Shown here in pieces: positions 37,383-48,469 of a stretch of DNA of 64,000 nt. This DNA comes from Fusobacterium varium (GTDB taxonomy: Bacteria; Fusobacteriota; Fusobacteriia; Fusobacteriales; Fusobacteriaceae). Numbering within the stretch: position 1 is the first letter of the stretch; each line of letters starts with the position of its first letter. The stretch lies in the NCBI GenBank assembly GCA_900637705.1, contig LR134390.1, forward strand, positions 2,418,001 through 2,482,000. Reading direction: 5' to 3'. A program made the translations under genes and the position numbers. The notes under the pieces were generated by a model, which made no database searches, was not told the DNA's origin, and saw nothing but the letters and a program-made list of their open reading frames with translations.

Positions 37383-38381
37383 CTATAAGTATGGATCTTC
37401 TTTGGCCATATAATTTTGAACATAATCTTTTATTCCATCTTCTAATGAATGAAATTCTTTTGTATATCCTGCTCTTTTCAATTTTTCCATAGTTGCCTGT
37501 GTAAAATATTGGTATCTTCCTCTTAAATCTTCAGGCATAGGAATAAATTCAATTACATCTTCCTGAGCAAGTTTAGGATTGTTAGAGGCTGCTCTCATTG
37601 TTGCCATAGACAAATCTAAGAAACTTCTAGCTTCCCCTGTTCCTATATTATATACACCTGACTCTATTTTCTCTGTTAATAAAAAATATAAAACATCAAC
37701 TACATCTTTTAAATAAACAAAATCTCTTAATTGTTCTCCATCTTTATATCCCTCTTTATGAGATTTAAAAAGTTTTACCCCACCATTTTCTTTATATTGG
37801 TTAAATGTATGAAATACCATTGAAGCCATTCTTCCTTTATGATATTCCTGTGGTCCATATACATTAAAAAATTTAGTTCCTGCCCATTGCTTTGGAGTTA
37901 TTTTTTGTTTAAATGCCCAGTCATCAAATATTTTTTTAGAGTATCCATATTTGTTTAAAGGCATAAGTTTTTTTAATTCTTCAGGTGTTACATCATCATT
38001 ATATCCAAGCTCTCCAGCACCATATGTTGCTGCTGATGAAGCATATACATAATTTATCTGTCTTGCAGCACAAAATTCCCATAATTTTTTACTGTACCCA
38101 TAATTATTAGACATAAGATAATCTCCATCTTTCTCTGTAGTTGCAGAGCAAGCTCCCATATGTACAACCCCTGTTATTTTTTCAGCATTTGCAGGATTTG
38201 AAAGCCATTCAAAAAGATCATCTCTATCCACCCAATCAGCATAATCTCTTTTTCTTAAATTAAGCCATTTTTCTTCTGTTCTAAATTTATCAACTACTAT
38301 GATATCATTAATTCCCATCTCGTTTAATTTCCAAACGAATGCGCTTCCTATCATTCCAGCTGCTCCAGTTACTATAATCAT
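37383..38381 (-). CDS. hldD: ADP-L-glycero-D-manno-heptose 6-epimerase
   Basis: 332-residue extended SDR enzyme. Rossmann loop GAAGMIGSAF at residues 6-15, DKFRTEEKWLNLRK, HMGACSATTEKDGDY, and the catalytic pair in KYGYSKKIFD; KFFNVYGPQEYHKGRMAS is typical of HldD (RfaD). It makes the heptose precursor of the LPS inner core, evidence for an outer membrane. It lies 15 bases upstream of uppP. Confidence 0.95.
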   Translation of the reverse strand: MIIVTGAAGMIGSAFVWKLNEMGINDIIVVDKFRTEEKWLNLRKRDYADWVDRDDLFEWLSNPANAEKITGVVHMGACSATTEKDGDYLMSNNYGYSKKLWEFCAARQINYVYASSAATYGAGELGYNDDVTPEELKKLMPLNKYGYSKKIFDDWAFKQKITPKQWAGTKFFNVYGPQEYHKGRMASMVFHTFNQYKENGGVKLFKSHKEGYKDGEQLRDFVYLKDVVDVLYFLLTEKIESGVYNIGTGEARSFLDLSMATMRAASNNPKLAQEDVIEFIPMPEDLRGRYQYFTQATMEKLKRAGYTKEFHSLEDGIKDYVQNYMAKEDPYL

Positions 38382-38406
38382 AAAAGTTCCTCCTGTATAT
38401 TAAAAA

Positions 38407-39237
38407 TTATCTGCTATTTCTCTCTTTTATTAATCTAAATTGTGAATATTCCAATCCAGTATCTCCTATATCTATTCCTTCCCTATTAGCTCCATGAAAA
38501 TCTGAACCTCCAGTTACTAAAAGAGAATGCCTTTTTGCCATTTTTTTATATTTTCTTTTTTCTGAAGGAGTAAAAGTACTATATATTGCTTCTAACCCTC
38601 CAAGTCCAATTTTTTTTAACTCTGATATCATATTTTCTAATAATCCATCATTTTGAGTAATCAATTTGGGGTGAGCCATAGATATGAAAGCTCCATTTGC
38701 ACGAAGCATTTTTACTGCTCTCTCTGGTGGAAAATTTTCTTTTGGTACATAGGCAGCACCTGTTTTTCCAAGATATCTTTCAAAAGCATCATTTTTAGAA
38801 GTAGCTGCCCCTATCTCCACAAGATAGTTTGCTATATGAACTCTGCTGATAATATTCCCAGGAGCCATATTTTTAACTTTTTCCATATCTACCACTATAC
38901 CACATATTTTTAATTTTTCCATTACTTTTCTATTTCTATTTTCTCTTGCTCTTTTTAATTCCTCAAGTTCAGCAAGAAACTTTTCATCATTAAGGTTAAG
39001 AAAATACCCTAGTATATGCACTTCTAAATTATCAACATTACATGATATCTCTATTCCTTGTATAAATTCTATGCCAATTTCAGCAGCAGTTCTTTTTCCC
39101 TCTTCTAATCCATCTATTGTATCGTGATCTGTTATAGCAATACTTTTCATTCCAAGAGATTTTGCTCTTTTTACTATTTCTTCTGGTGTGAAAGTTCCAT
39201 CAGAAGCTATAGTATGTATATGCATATCCACTTCCAT
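38407..39237 (-). CDS. PHP-domain metal-dependent phosphoesterase
   Basis: 276 residues from the preferred start. PHP signatures: DMHIHTIASDGTFTPEEIV at the N-terminus, ITDHDTIDGL, GIEISC, and the later ISMAHPKL and GGSDFHG. These supply the metal ligands. The family includes the RNase AM/YciV type (3',5'-nucleoside bisphosphate phosphatase), which this resembles. AGAGGG precedes the ATG at 39237; the longer frame has no such site and runs into the upstream terminator. Confidence 0.88.
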   Translation of the reverse strand: MEVDMHIHTIASDGTFTPEEIVKRAKSLGMKSIAITDHDTIDGLEEGKRTAAEIGIEFIQGIEISCNVDNLEVHILGYFLNLNDEKFLAELEELKRARENRNRKVMEKLKICGIVVDMEKVKNMAPGNIISRVHIANYLVEIGAATSKNDAFERYLGKTGAAYVPKENFPPERAVKMLRANGAFISMAHPKLITQNDGLLENMISELKKIGLGGLEAIYSTFTPSEKRKYKKMAKRHSLLVTGGSDFHGANREGIDIGDTGLEYSQFRLIKERNSR

Positions 39238-39266
39238 AGACTTTCCCTCTTTCTTTAGTAAAGAAA

Positions 39267-39290
39267 GGCGTCCATTTTCCCACAGACGCC
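39267..39290 (-). terminator. Terminator between the lipoprotein gene and the PHP gene
   Basis: GGCGTC/GACGCC stem with a 12-base loop; on the minus strand it continues into CTTTCTTT. It ends the secA-side transcript. Confidence 0.7.
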
Positions 39291-39323
39291 CCACCTTTTT
39301 GTTATATTATTCTTTATATATTA

Positions 39324-40064
39324 TTAATTATCCCATTTCTCTAATTTTGAAAAATATTCAGGATAAGCGATATATAACGCTTTAGCATTTATATTATTTT
39401 TTTCAATAGCTGTTTTATTCTCTTTTGCATTGATGTTGGCTATTTTTATCATTCTTGCAGAAACTTCTCTATTATACCATACTTCTGTAGAGAAAAACTC
39501 ATCTCTTTTTATAAACTTATTAAGAAGTTTTCTTAACTGCTTAGTATCTTTTTCACTTAAATCTGTTTGTTTTGAATATTCCACTATCTTATTCCACTCA
39601 TCTTCAGTAGCAACTACATCTTTAATATGATTAGATGGATTTGGCATTCTAACAAATGATTCTCTTACCATTCTATCAACTAATCCTTTAGGGTCTTTAA
39701 TATTTTCATTCTCTAAGAAAAACTTTCTAGGCATTTTTTTATTATACTTTGTTACTAAATCTAAAAATTTCCCATATTCATCATCTGTTATTTCTGTTAC
39801 ATCTTTTTTCTCTAAAGATAATAGAAATTGAAAATCTTTTTCACTCATTTTTCCTGTTTTTCTTAGATACATAATAGGATTTTCATCTCCATACCAGTCT
39901 TCAATAAGTGCTTCACCTTCAATAACATTAATTATAGTCTTATCCCACTCTTTAGCTGAAGCCTTTGTAATATTATACTTCTGTTCTAAAGAACTCCCTT
40001 TTTCCATAGAGCTACAAGAAATAAAAAGCATTGAAATCAACAAACCTAAAAATAACTTCTTCAT
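39324..40064 (-). CDS. Lipoprotein of unknown function
   Basis: 246-residue putative lipoprotein: MKKLFLGLLISMLFISCSS with lipobox FISC, cysteine at residue 17. The rest is helical and charged with no known domain, notably AKEWDKTIINVIEGEALIED and ATEDEWNKIVEYSKQT. It follows secA after 21 bases and may be co-transcribed. No function can be assigned. Confidence 0.75.
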   Translation of the reverse strand: MKKLFLGLLISMLFISCSSMEKGSSLEQKYNITKASAKEWDKTIINVIEGEALIEDWYGDENPIMYLRKTGKMSEKDFQFLLSLEKKDVTEITDDEYGKFLDLVTKYNKKMPRKFFLENENIKDPKGLVDRMVRESFVRMPNPSNHIKDVVATEDEWNKIVEYSKQTDLSEKDTKQLRKLLNKFIKRDEFFSTEVWYNREVSARMIKIANINAKENKTAIEKNNINAKALYIAYPEYFSKLEKWDN

Positions 40065-40085
40065 TTAGTTCCTCCTAATTTTTGA

Positions 40086-42770
40086 TTACATTCTTCCACA
40101 GCAGTTTTTATATTTTTTTCCACTTCCACAAGGACAAGGATCGTTTCTTCCTATTTTATCAGAAGTTCTTGGTTGATTACCGTCCTCTTCCTCTTCTGTA
40201 TTATAACTTACTTCATCTAATGGTTCTTCTTTTACTTTTAATTCTTCCTCTTCTGGACTTTTAATTATTACTTTAAATAAGAATGATGTTGTTTGTTCTT
40301 TTATTGTTTCTAACATTTTTTCATAAAGCTCTCCTGAAAGAAGTTTATATTCTACTATTGGATCTCTTTGTCCATATGCTCTTAAATAAATTCCTTCTCT
40401 CAATCCATCTAATGATTTTAAATGTTCTCTCCATCTTGAGTCAACTACCTCAAATAATATATATTTTTCAAGTCTTCTCATCAAATCAGAACCTATTCTA
40501 TTTTCTTTTTCATCATATTCTTTTACTATATCATTATACAATTTTTCTGCGTAATTTTCTATACTTGTAGATTTATACTCAGTCAAATCTTTTATTTCAT
40601 ATCCATATTTTTCATTTAAAAACTCAGCAAGTCCAGTAATATCCCAGTCATCTTTAAATTCTCCTACAAATCTTGCTGTTACCTCAGAATAAATAGTATC
40701 TCTAAGCATATGTAAAACTGTTTCTTTAAGATCATCTTTTACCATAGCTTCATTTCTACTTGCATAAATAGCTGTTCTTTGCTTATTCATAACATCATCA
40801 AATTCAAGAAGATTTTTTCTGATTCCAAAGTTTCTAGACTCAATTTTATTTTGAGCATTTGCTATTGCTTTATTAATCATTGAGTGAGTAATTGGTTCTC
40901 CCTCAGGGAGTCCTAATCTTTCCATAACATTTTTTACTCTGTCTGAACCAAATAATCTCATTAAGTCATCTTCAAGAGATAGATAGAATTCTGATTCTCC
41001 AGGATCTCCCTGTCTACCAGATCTTCCTCTCAACTGATTATCTATTCTTCTAGATTCATGTCTTTCAGTTCCAAGGATAAATAATCCTCCTTGCTCCATA
41101 ACTTTTTCTCTTTCTTCTTCACATTGTACTTTATATTTTTCTAATACTTCATTATAATTTTCAGCATCTCTGCTTCCTACTTCTTCTATAGCAAGGAACT
41201 CAGGATTTCCTCCAAGCATAATATCAGTACCTCTACCTGCCATATTAGTAGCAATAGTCACAGTTCCAAATCTTCCAGCCTGTGCTACTATTTCAGCTTC
41301 TTGAGCATGGAATTTAGCATTCAATACATTATGAGGTATCTTTCTTGCTTTAAGAAGCTCAGAAAGATCTTCAGAACTTTTTATTGAAATAGTTCCTACA
41401 AGCACTGGTTGTCCTTTTTTATGTAATTCTTCTATTCTATTTATTATTGCATCTATTTTTTCTTTATGTGTTTTAAAAACTAAATCTGGGTGATCAATTC
41501 TCATTACTGGTTTATTTGTAGGAATAACCACAACTTCTAATCCATATGTATGTACAAACTCTGCTGCTTCTGTTTCAGCAGTACCAGTCATTCCTGATAA
41601 TTTTTCATACATTCTGAAATAGTTTTGAAGTGTAATTGATGCAAGAGTTTGATTTTCTCCTGCTATGTTTACTCCCTCTTTTGCTTCAATAGCTTGATGA
41701 AGACCGTCTGAATATCTTCTTCCTTCCATAGCTCTTCCAGTAAATTCATCTATTATTATTACCTGTCCTTCTCTCACCAAGTAATCTCTATCTCTTTTAA
41801 AAAGTTCTTTTGCCTTTAAAGCTTGATTAAGATAATGAGTAAGTTCTACATTTTCTGGTGAATAAAGGTTGTCTATTTTCAATAGTTTCTCAACTTTTGT
41901 TACTCCTTTTTCAGTAAGAACAATATTTTTGGCTTTTTCATCAACTTCATAATCTCCCCATTTTTCAAGAGGGATATTCATTTCCTTTTTAGCTTTTATA
42001 TCTTTAATTCCTTCAGTTTCATAACTTCTACTTAGCATTGAAACTATCTGATAGAATATTTTATACCATTTAATAGATTCAGTAGCAGCACCTGATATAA
42101 TTAATGGTGTTCTTGCCTCATCAATAAGGATAGAGTCAACCTCGTCCACTATACAATAGTTAAGTTCCCTTTGAACTCTTTCTTCTATACTTCCTACCAT
42201 ATTATCTCTCAGATAGTCAAATCCAAACTCAGAATTTGTACCATATGTAATATCACTGTTATATGCTTCTTTTCTTTGATCTGTTGATATACCATTTAGT
42301 ATTACTCCAGAAGAAAGTCCAAGAAAATCATAAACTCTTCCCATCATATCTCTATCTCTAGCAGCCAGATAATCATTTACTGTTATAATATGTACACCTT
42401 TTCCAGTAAGAGCATTTAAGTATACAGGACATGTAGCCACAAGAGTTTTTCCTTCTCCTGTTTTCATTTCAGTGATTTTTCCCTCATGAAGTACTATTCC
42501 TCCAATAAGCTGAACATCATAATGTCTAAGTCCTAATACTCTCTTAGATGTTTCTCTTACAGTTGCAAATGCTTCTGGTAAAATATCATCTAAAGTTTCT
42601 CCTTTGGCTAATCTTTCTTTGAAGTAAGCAGTTTTTTCTCTCAGCTGCTCATCAGTAAGTTTTTCAAAATCAGGTTCAAGCTGATTGATAACATCTACTA
42701 TCTTCCTTATCCTCTTTATTTCTCTATCATTTTTAGTACCAAATATCTTTTTTAGCAAATCTCCTATCAT
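40086..42770 (-). CDS. secA: Preprotein translocase ATPase SecA
   Basis: 894-residue SecA motor driving Sec-dependent export. Walker [10 protein letters not shown] at 102-110, [19 protein letters not shown], the DEAD-like helicase half with [15 protein letters not shown], and [18 protein letters not shown] are all present. The C-terminal zinc/SecB-binding tail [16 protein letters not shown] is intact. GAGG precedes the start. Confidence 0.96.
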   Translation of the reverse strand: MIGDLLKKIFGTKNDREIKRIRKIVDVINQLEPDFEKLTDEQLREKTAYFKERLAKGETLDDILPEAFATVRETSKRVLGLRHYDVQLIGGIVLHEGKITEMKTGEGKTLVATCPVYLNALTGKGVHIITVNDYLAARDRDMMGRVYDFLGLSSGVILNGISTDQRKEAYNSDITYGTNSEFGFDYLRDNMVGSIEERVQRELNYCIVDEVDSILIDEARTPLIISGAATESIKWYKIFYQIVSMLSRSYETEGIKDIKAKKEMNIPLEKWGDYEVDEKAKNIVLTEKGVTKVEKLLKIDNLYSPENVELTHYLNQALKAKELFKRDRDYLVREGQVIIIDEFTGRAMEGRRYSDGLHQAIEAKEGVNIAGENQTLASITLQNYFRMYEKLSGMTGTAETEAAEFVHTYGLEVVVIPTNKPVMRIDHPDLVFKTHKEKIDAIINRIEELHKKGQPVLVGTISIKSSEDLSELLKARKIPHNVLNAKFHAQEAEIVAQAGRFGTVTIATNMAGRGTDIMLGGNPEFLAIEEVGSRDAENYNEVLEKYKVQCEEEREKVMEQGGLFILGTERHESRRIDNQLRGRSGRQGDPGESEFYLSLEDDLMRLFGSDRVKNVMERLGLPEGEPITHSMINKAIANAQNKIESRNFGIRKNLLEFDDVMNKQRTAIYASRNEAMVKDDLKETVLHMLRDTIYSEVTARFVGEFKDDWDITGLAEFLNEKYGYEIKDLTEYKSTSIENYAEKLYNDIVKEYDEKENRIGSDLMRRLEKYILFEVVDSRWREHLKSLDGLREGIYLRAYGQRDPIVEYKLLSGELYEKMLETIKEQTTSFLFKVIIKSPEEEELKVKEEPLDEVSYNTEEEEDGNQPRTSDKIGRNDPCPCGSGKKYKNCCGRM

Positions 42771-42870
42771 CTACAATTTTCCTCTCTTTAAATTATTATT
42801 CTGACACTTTATCAAGATATATGCTACCATAAATCTTCTAGATAGTCAATTAAAGGTGCCTGTTTTTATA

Positions 42871-44963
<2,093 letters not shown>

Positions 44964-45092
44964 TTATAATATTTTTATATTGACATTATATCATTTTTTC
45001 AAAGATTTTTTTAAAATATTATTTGTTGATATGATAAAAAATGTTAATATATTTGAAACAGCAATTTAAGAAAAATAAGGAGGTTTTTTCAA

Positions 45093-46709
45093 ATGGAGCC
45101 TATTTTGATTTTTGGACATAGACATCCAGATACAGATTCTATCTGTTCTTCAATTGCCCTAGCCGAATTAAAAAAAGAGATGGGAATAAATGCTATTCCT
45201 TATAGACTTGGTGATATAAATAAAGAAACAGAATATGTATTAAAATATTTTGGTGTAAAAGTTCCTAAACTTTTAAAAACAGTAAGTGCCCAGATATCTG
45301 ATTTAACCAGAGTAGAAAAAAAGACTTTATCCATAGACGATTCTTTAAGATCAGCTTTAGATATAATGACTGTGGAAAACTTTTCCAGTCTGCCTGTAGT
45401 AGATGATAAGAAGCAGCTTAAAGGTATGATTCATATCTCTGATATTGCTAATACTTACCTCAACCTTGAACACTCTGATCTTTTTGGAAAATATAAGACT
45501 ACATATGAAAACCTCAAAGATGTTCTTGATGGAATAATTGTAAGTGGTACTTATCCAAGTGGAATTATCACAGGAAATCTAAAAGCAGTATCTGAATTGG
45601 AAAATGTTGCTCATGGGGATATAGTTGTAACTACCTCTATGGTAGATGGTATTGACAGGTCTATTAAAGCTGGAGCAAAGGTTATAATAGTTGCTTGTGA
45701 TGAAGATGATTTTATTAGTCCAAGAGTAACTTCTGATTGTGCTATTATGAGAGTTCATGCTAACCTTTTCAAGACAATAAGCCTTGTAAGTCAGTCACTT
45801 TCATTATCATCTATAATGAACAACACAAAATTTTATTCTTTTAAAAAAGATGACTTTCTTCATGATATAAAAGATATAATGAAAGAAGCAACACAAACTA
45901 ACTTCCCTGTTACTGAAAAAGATGGAACTGTATATGGAACTATCAGAACTAAAAACCTAATTAATTTTACAAGAAAACAGGTTATTTTAGTTGACCATAA
46001 TGAAAGAGCTCATTCAGTGGAAGGATTACAGGACGCAAAAATATTACAGGTTATTGATCACCATAAATTTGGAAATTTTATTACAGATGAACCTGTAAAA
46101 ATAAATGCTGAAATAGTTGGGTGTACTTGTACTATAATTTATGAGTTATTTAAGGAAGCAAGAATTACTCCATCTAAAAAGGCTGCTGGACTTATGATGA
46201 GTGCCATTCTTTCAGATACTCTTATGTTTAAATCTCCTACTTGCACTCAAAAAGATATAGACACAGTTAAAGAGCTTGCCCTTATTTGTGAAGAAATTGA
46301 CTATGAAGAATATGGAATGAATATGCTTATAGCAGGAACTTCCCTCGCTAACAGATCTCCATATGAAATACTTACTACTGATATGAAAGAATTTTCAATG
46401 AATGGAATAAATATGGGAATAGCCCAAGTAAATACTGTTGATGTAGCTGGACTTTTAAATAAAAAAGCAGATTTAGAAAGGGCTATGAAAGAAATAAATA
46501 AAAATTCTGAATTCTCAATGTTTATCCTTATTATTACAGATATAATAAAATCTGGCTCATATGCTATGGTAGTAGGAGATTTCCCAGAACTTCTAGAAAG
46601 AGCTTTCAATGTTCAATTAGAAAATAATCTTACATGGTTGGAAGGTGTAGTTTCAAGAAAGAAACAAATAGTTCCTTTCCTTATGGCTGCAAGTCAGAGC
46701 TTAGATTAA
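45093..46709 (+). CDS. ppaC: Manganese-dependent inorganic pyrophosphatase with regulatory CBS-DRTGG insert
   Basis: 538-residue family II pyrophosphatase. The DHH motifs are GHRHPDTDSICS at the N-terminus, LVDHNER and VIDHHKFGNF near residues 305-330, and DHHA2 occupies the C-terminal ~110 residues. Two CBS domains (about 70-125 and 245-300) with a DRTGG domain between them are inserted in the catalytic part. CBS-PPases are controlled by adenine nucleotides and diadenosine polyphosphates; that regulation is inferred for this one. Good AGGAGG site. It is monocistronic, ending at a strong hairpin. Confidence 0.92.
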   Translation: MEPILIFGHRHPDTDSICSSIALAELKKEMGINAIPYRLGDINKETEYVLKYFGVKVPKLLKTVSAQISDLTRVEKKTLSIDDSLRSALDIMTVENFSSLPVVDDKKQLKGMIHISDIANTYLNLEHSDLFGKYKTTYENLKDVLDGIIVSGTYPSGIITGNLKAVSELENVAHGDIVVTTSMVDGIDRSIKAGAKVIIVACDEDDFISPRVTSDCAIMRVHANLFKTISLVSQSLSLSSIMNNTKFYSFKKDDFLHDIKDIMKEATQTNFPVTEKDGTVYGTIRTKNLINFTRKQVILVDHNERAHSVEGLQDAKILQVIDHHKFGNFITDEPVKINAEIVGCTCTIIYELFKEARITPSKKAAGLMMSAILSDTLMFKSPTCTQKDIDTVKELALICEEIDYEEYGMNMLIAGTSLANRSPYEILTTDMKEFSMNGINMGIAQVNTVDVAGLLNKKADLERAMKEINKNSEFSMFILIITDIIKSGSYAMVVGDFPELLERAFNVQLENNLTWLEGVVSRKKQIVPFLMAASQSLD

Positions 46710-46721
46710 TATATTAAAATA

Positions 46722-46773
46722 GAGGCTGATTGCTAATATAGAAATACAATTTTAGAATTTTTCCATCAGCCTC
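46722..46773. terminator. Bidirectional terminator with repeat-derived loop
   Basis: GAGGCTGAT/ATCAGCCTC arms with a 34-base loop; T-rich on both strands beyond the stem. It ends ppaC and also overlaps the last base of the convergent gene. The loop contains AATTTTAGAATTTTTCCA, an 18-mer also present on the minus strand of the element at 29832-29975. Confidence 0.8.
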
Positions 46774-47750
46774 TATATTTTTTTCTCCCCATCTAATGTA
46801 TATTTTTTCATAAAATCTTTTTTAACTTCAAGAAATTCTTCTATATCATTAAAAAATTGCAATAATACTGCTCTGCTTTCAAATTCAACTCTGCTCTTTG
46901 GAAGAGGCATATTTTTAAATTTTTCTCTCAAAGCTTCTAATTCTGCTAATGCTTCAAGATAAAGCTTATCTACTCCAATTGAACTTCCCACTTTTCTTGT
47001 AAATTCTGAAATTATAAATGTATGTTCACTGCTTATAAAAAACTTATAGAAATGTCTTCTCATTCTCACTAAAATTTTATACTGAGCTCTCTTCATATTA
47101 AAAACTTCTATTTCATACCTTGAACCATAAAATAAAGCATTGTTGTAATCTTTATATGCTAAATCCCTTCCTATATCCAATTCTTTTCTCAACTCTTTAA
47201 ATATTTTATCTTCATCAATAAATATTGCTCCAGTTATTAATTCATCACTCATATAACTGAGAATTTTCTTCATAAGATTATCTACATTTTCTTGAGTATA
47301 TTTTATTTTTTTAGTCACATCAGGCATATATAGATTCAAAATTATAGCTATTAATGCTCCAAGAACTAATATTAATATTTCATTTGACAAAATCTTTAAA
47401 GATAGATTTTTCTCTGTAAGGATATGTGTTGCAAGTACCACTGTTACCAAAAAACCTTGAAACAGATTAAACCTTAAGCACACTGGCATAAATATCAAAA
47501 TAAAAAGTCCGAACACAAATGGTGTATATCCAAAAAAATAAAAAAATATTGCTGCTATAAAAAGTCCTATAAGAGAAGCAATGAATCTTTCTACAGCTAT
47601 TTTTACAGATTCTTTTTTAGTTGTCTGTATACTTATTATTGTAACTATACCTGCAGTTACTCCATAACTTATTCCCATAATTTGAGCTAAATATATAGCT
47701 AAAAACGTTCCAAATGCAGTTTTTATAACTCTATGATCAAAATAACTCAA
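46773..47750 (-). CDS. Aromatic acid exporter (ArAE)/FUSC-like membrane protein
   Basis: 325 residues. The N-terminal ~145 residues carry about six hydrophobic segments (VIKTAFGTFLAIYLAQIMG, GVTAGIVTIISIQTTKKES and others), followed by a cytosolic helical domain. This is the ArAE_1 (DUF939) arrangement seen in Firmicutes and Fusobacteria, related to FUSC/YccS transporters; the substrate is unknown. The start is a TTG preceded by GGAGGGATATT. Its stop overlaps the terminator stem. Confidence 0.75.
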   Translation of the reverse strand: MSYFDHRVIKTAFGTFLAIYLAQIMGISYGVTAGIVTIISIQTTKKESVKIAVERFIASLIGLFIAAIFFYFFGYTPFVFGLFILIFMPVCLRFNLFQGFLVTVVLATHILTEKNLSLKILSNEILILVLGALIAIILNLYMPDVTKKIKYTQENVDNLMKKILSYMSDELITGAIFIDEDKIFKELRKELDIGRDLAYKDYNNALFYGSRYEIEVFNMKRAQYKILVRMRRHFYKFFISSEHTFIISEFTRKVGSSIGVDKLYLEALAELEALREKFKNMPLPKSRVEFESRAVLLQFFNDIEEFLEVKKDFMKKYTLDGEKKI

Positions 47751-47843
47751 AATATCCCTCCTTTAAACTTTTTCTATATATTTTTATACTTCTGAAAACT
47801 TACTTTTCTTTTTATATTTTACCATATTTTTAAATGAAAAGAA

Positions 47844-47861
47844 CACTCTCAAAAGAGAGTG
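47844..47861 (-). terminator. Terminator after the HU pair
   Basis: CACTCTC/GAGAGTG stem, AAAA loop; on the minus strand it is followed by TTCTTTTCATT. It ends the autotransporter-HU transcript. Confidence 0.75.
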
Positions 47862-47893
47862 CCCTTGACATAGAAAAAATATGATTTATACTA

Positions 47894-48163
47894 TTATTTT
47901 ATTAGATTTTTTGATGCTCTAAATCTTACTACTTTCTTAGGATATATTTTCATTATCTCCCTAGTTGATGGATTACTAACTAATCTCGGCTTTCTTTCCA
48001 GTATTTCAAATATTCCGATGTTGACAAATGTTACTGAATCATATTTCATCAAGGCTTCCTGCAAGGTTTGGGTAAATATATTTATTTCTTCTAATGCTGC
48101 CTTTTGTGATATCTTTCCCTGACTTATTGTGTTATATATCCTTGCCAGCTCTCTCTTATTCAT
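47894..48163 (-). CDS. Divergent HU/IHF-family DNA-binding protein (second copy)
   Basis: 89 residues in the HU fold: an N-terminal helix pair (NKRELARIYNTISQG...KAALEEINIFTQTLQEAL), the VTFVNIGIFEILERKPR strand segment and the DNA-contact arm NPSTREIMKIYPKKVVRFRASKNL. It is divergent from housekeeping HU and is preceded by another HU-like gene that it overlaps by eight bases. I prefer the ATG at 48163 with GGAG upstream. It may coat a specialised DNA site or serve as an architectural protein for local gene control. Confidence 0.8.
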   Translation of the reverse strand: MNKRELARIYNTISQGKISQKAALEEINIFTQTLQEALMKYDSVTFVNIGIFEILERKPRLVSNPSTREIMKIYPKKVVRFRASKNLIK

Positions 48164-48449
48164 CAGCATCATCTCCATTGACAAGAGTTTTTAAGCCTGT
48201 TCCTGTTCTGAATTTTATCTTTTCCCCTGCTTTTGTCACTCTTTCTTTTTCCATTCGTGGTGTCATTATTTTTCTGGGAGATACCTCTTTTTTCTCAAAT
48301 ACTCCCCAGTCTTTTAATGATACTTTTCCATCTTCAGCTAAAGCCTTCAACACAACAGTCCAAAACAGGTCTATCTTTTCTTTTGCTTCCTTAATGTTCC
48401 TCAAACAATTTCTATCTCTATAGAACCTTATAAATTCCCCTTCTTTCAT
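48156..48449 (-). CDS. Divergent HU/IHF-family DNA-binding protein (first copy)
   Basis: 97 residues: an N-terminal helix pair (RNIKEAKEKIDLFWTVVLKAL), GKVSLKDWGVFEKKEVSPRK and the arm TPRMEKERVTKAGEKIKFRTG, HU-like order. It is only distantly similar to the HU gene that follows. I choose the ATG at 48449 with GGGGGAA upstream; the frame is open into the autotransporter gene. It begins 20 bases after the autotransporter stop, so these DNA-binding proteins are coupled to a surface protein gene. Confidence 0.78.
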   Translation of the reverse strand: MKEGEFIRFYRDRNCLRNIKEAKEKIDLFWTVVLKALAEDGKVSLKDWGVFEKKEVSPRKIMTPRMEKERVTKAGEKIKFRTGTGLKTLVNGDDADE

Positions 48450-48469
48450 AACTTCCCCCATTGTTGTTA

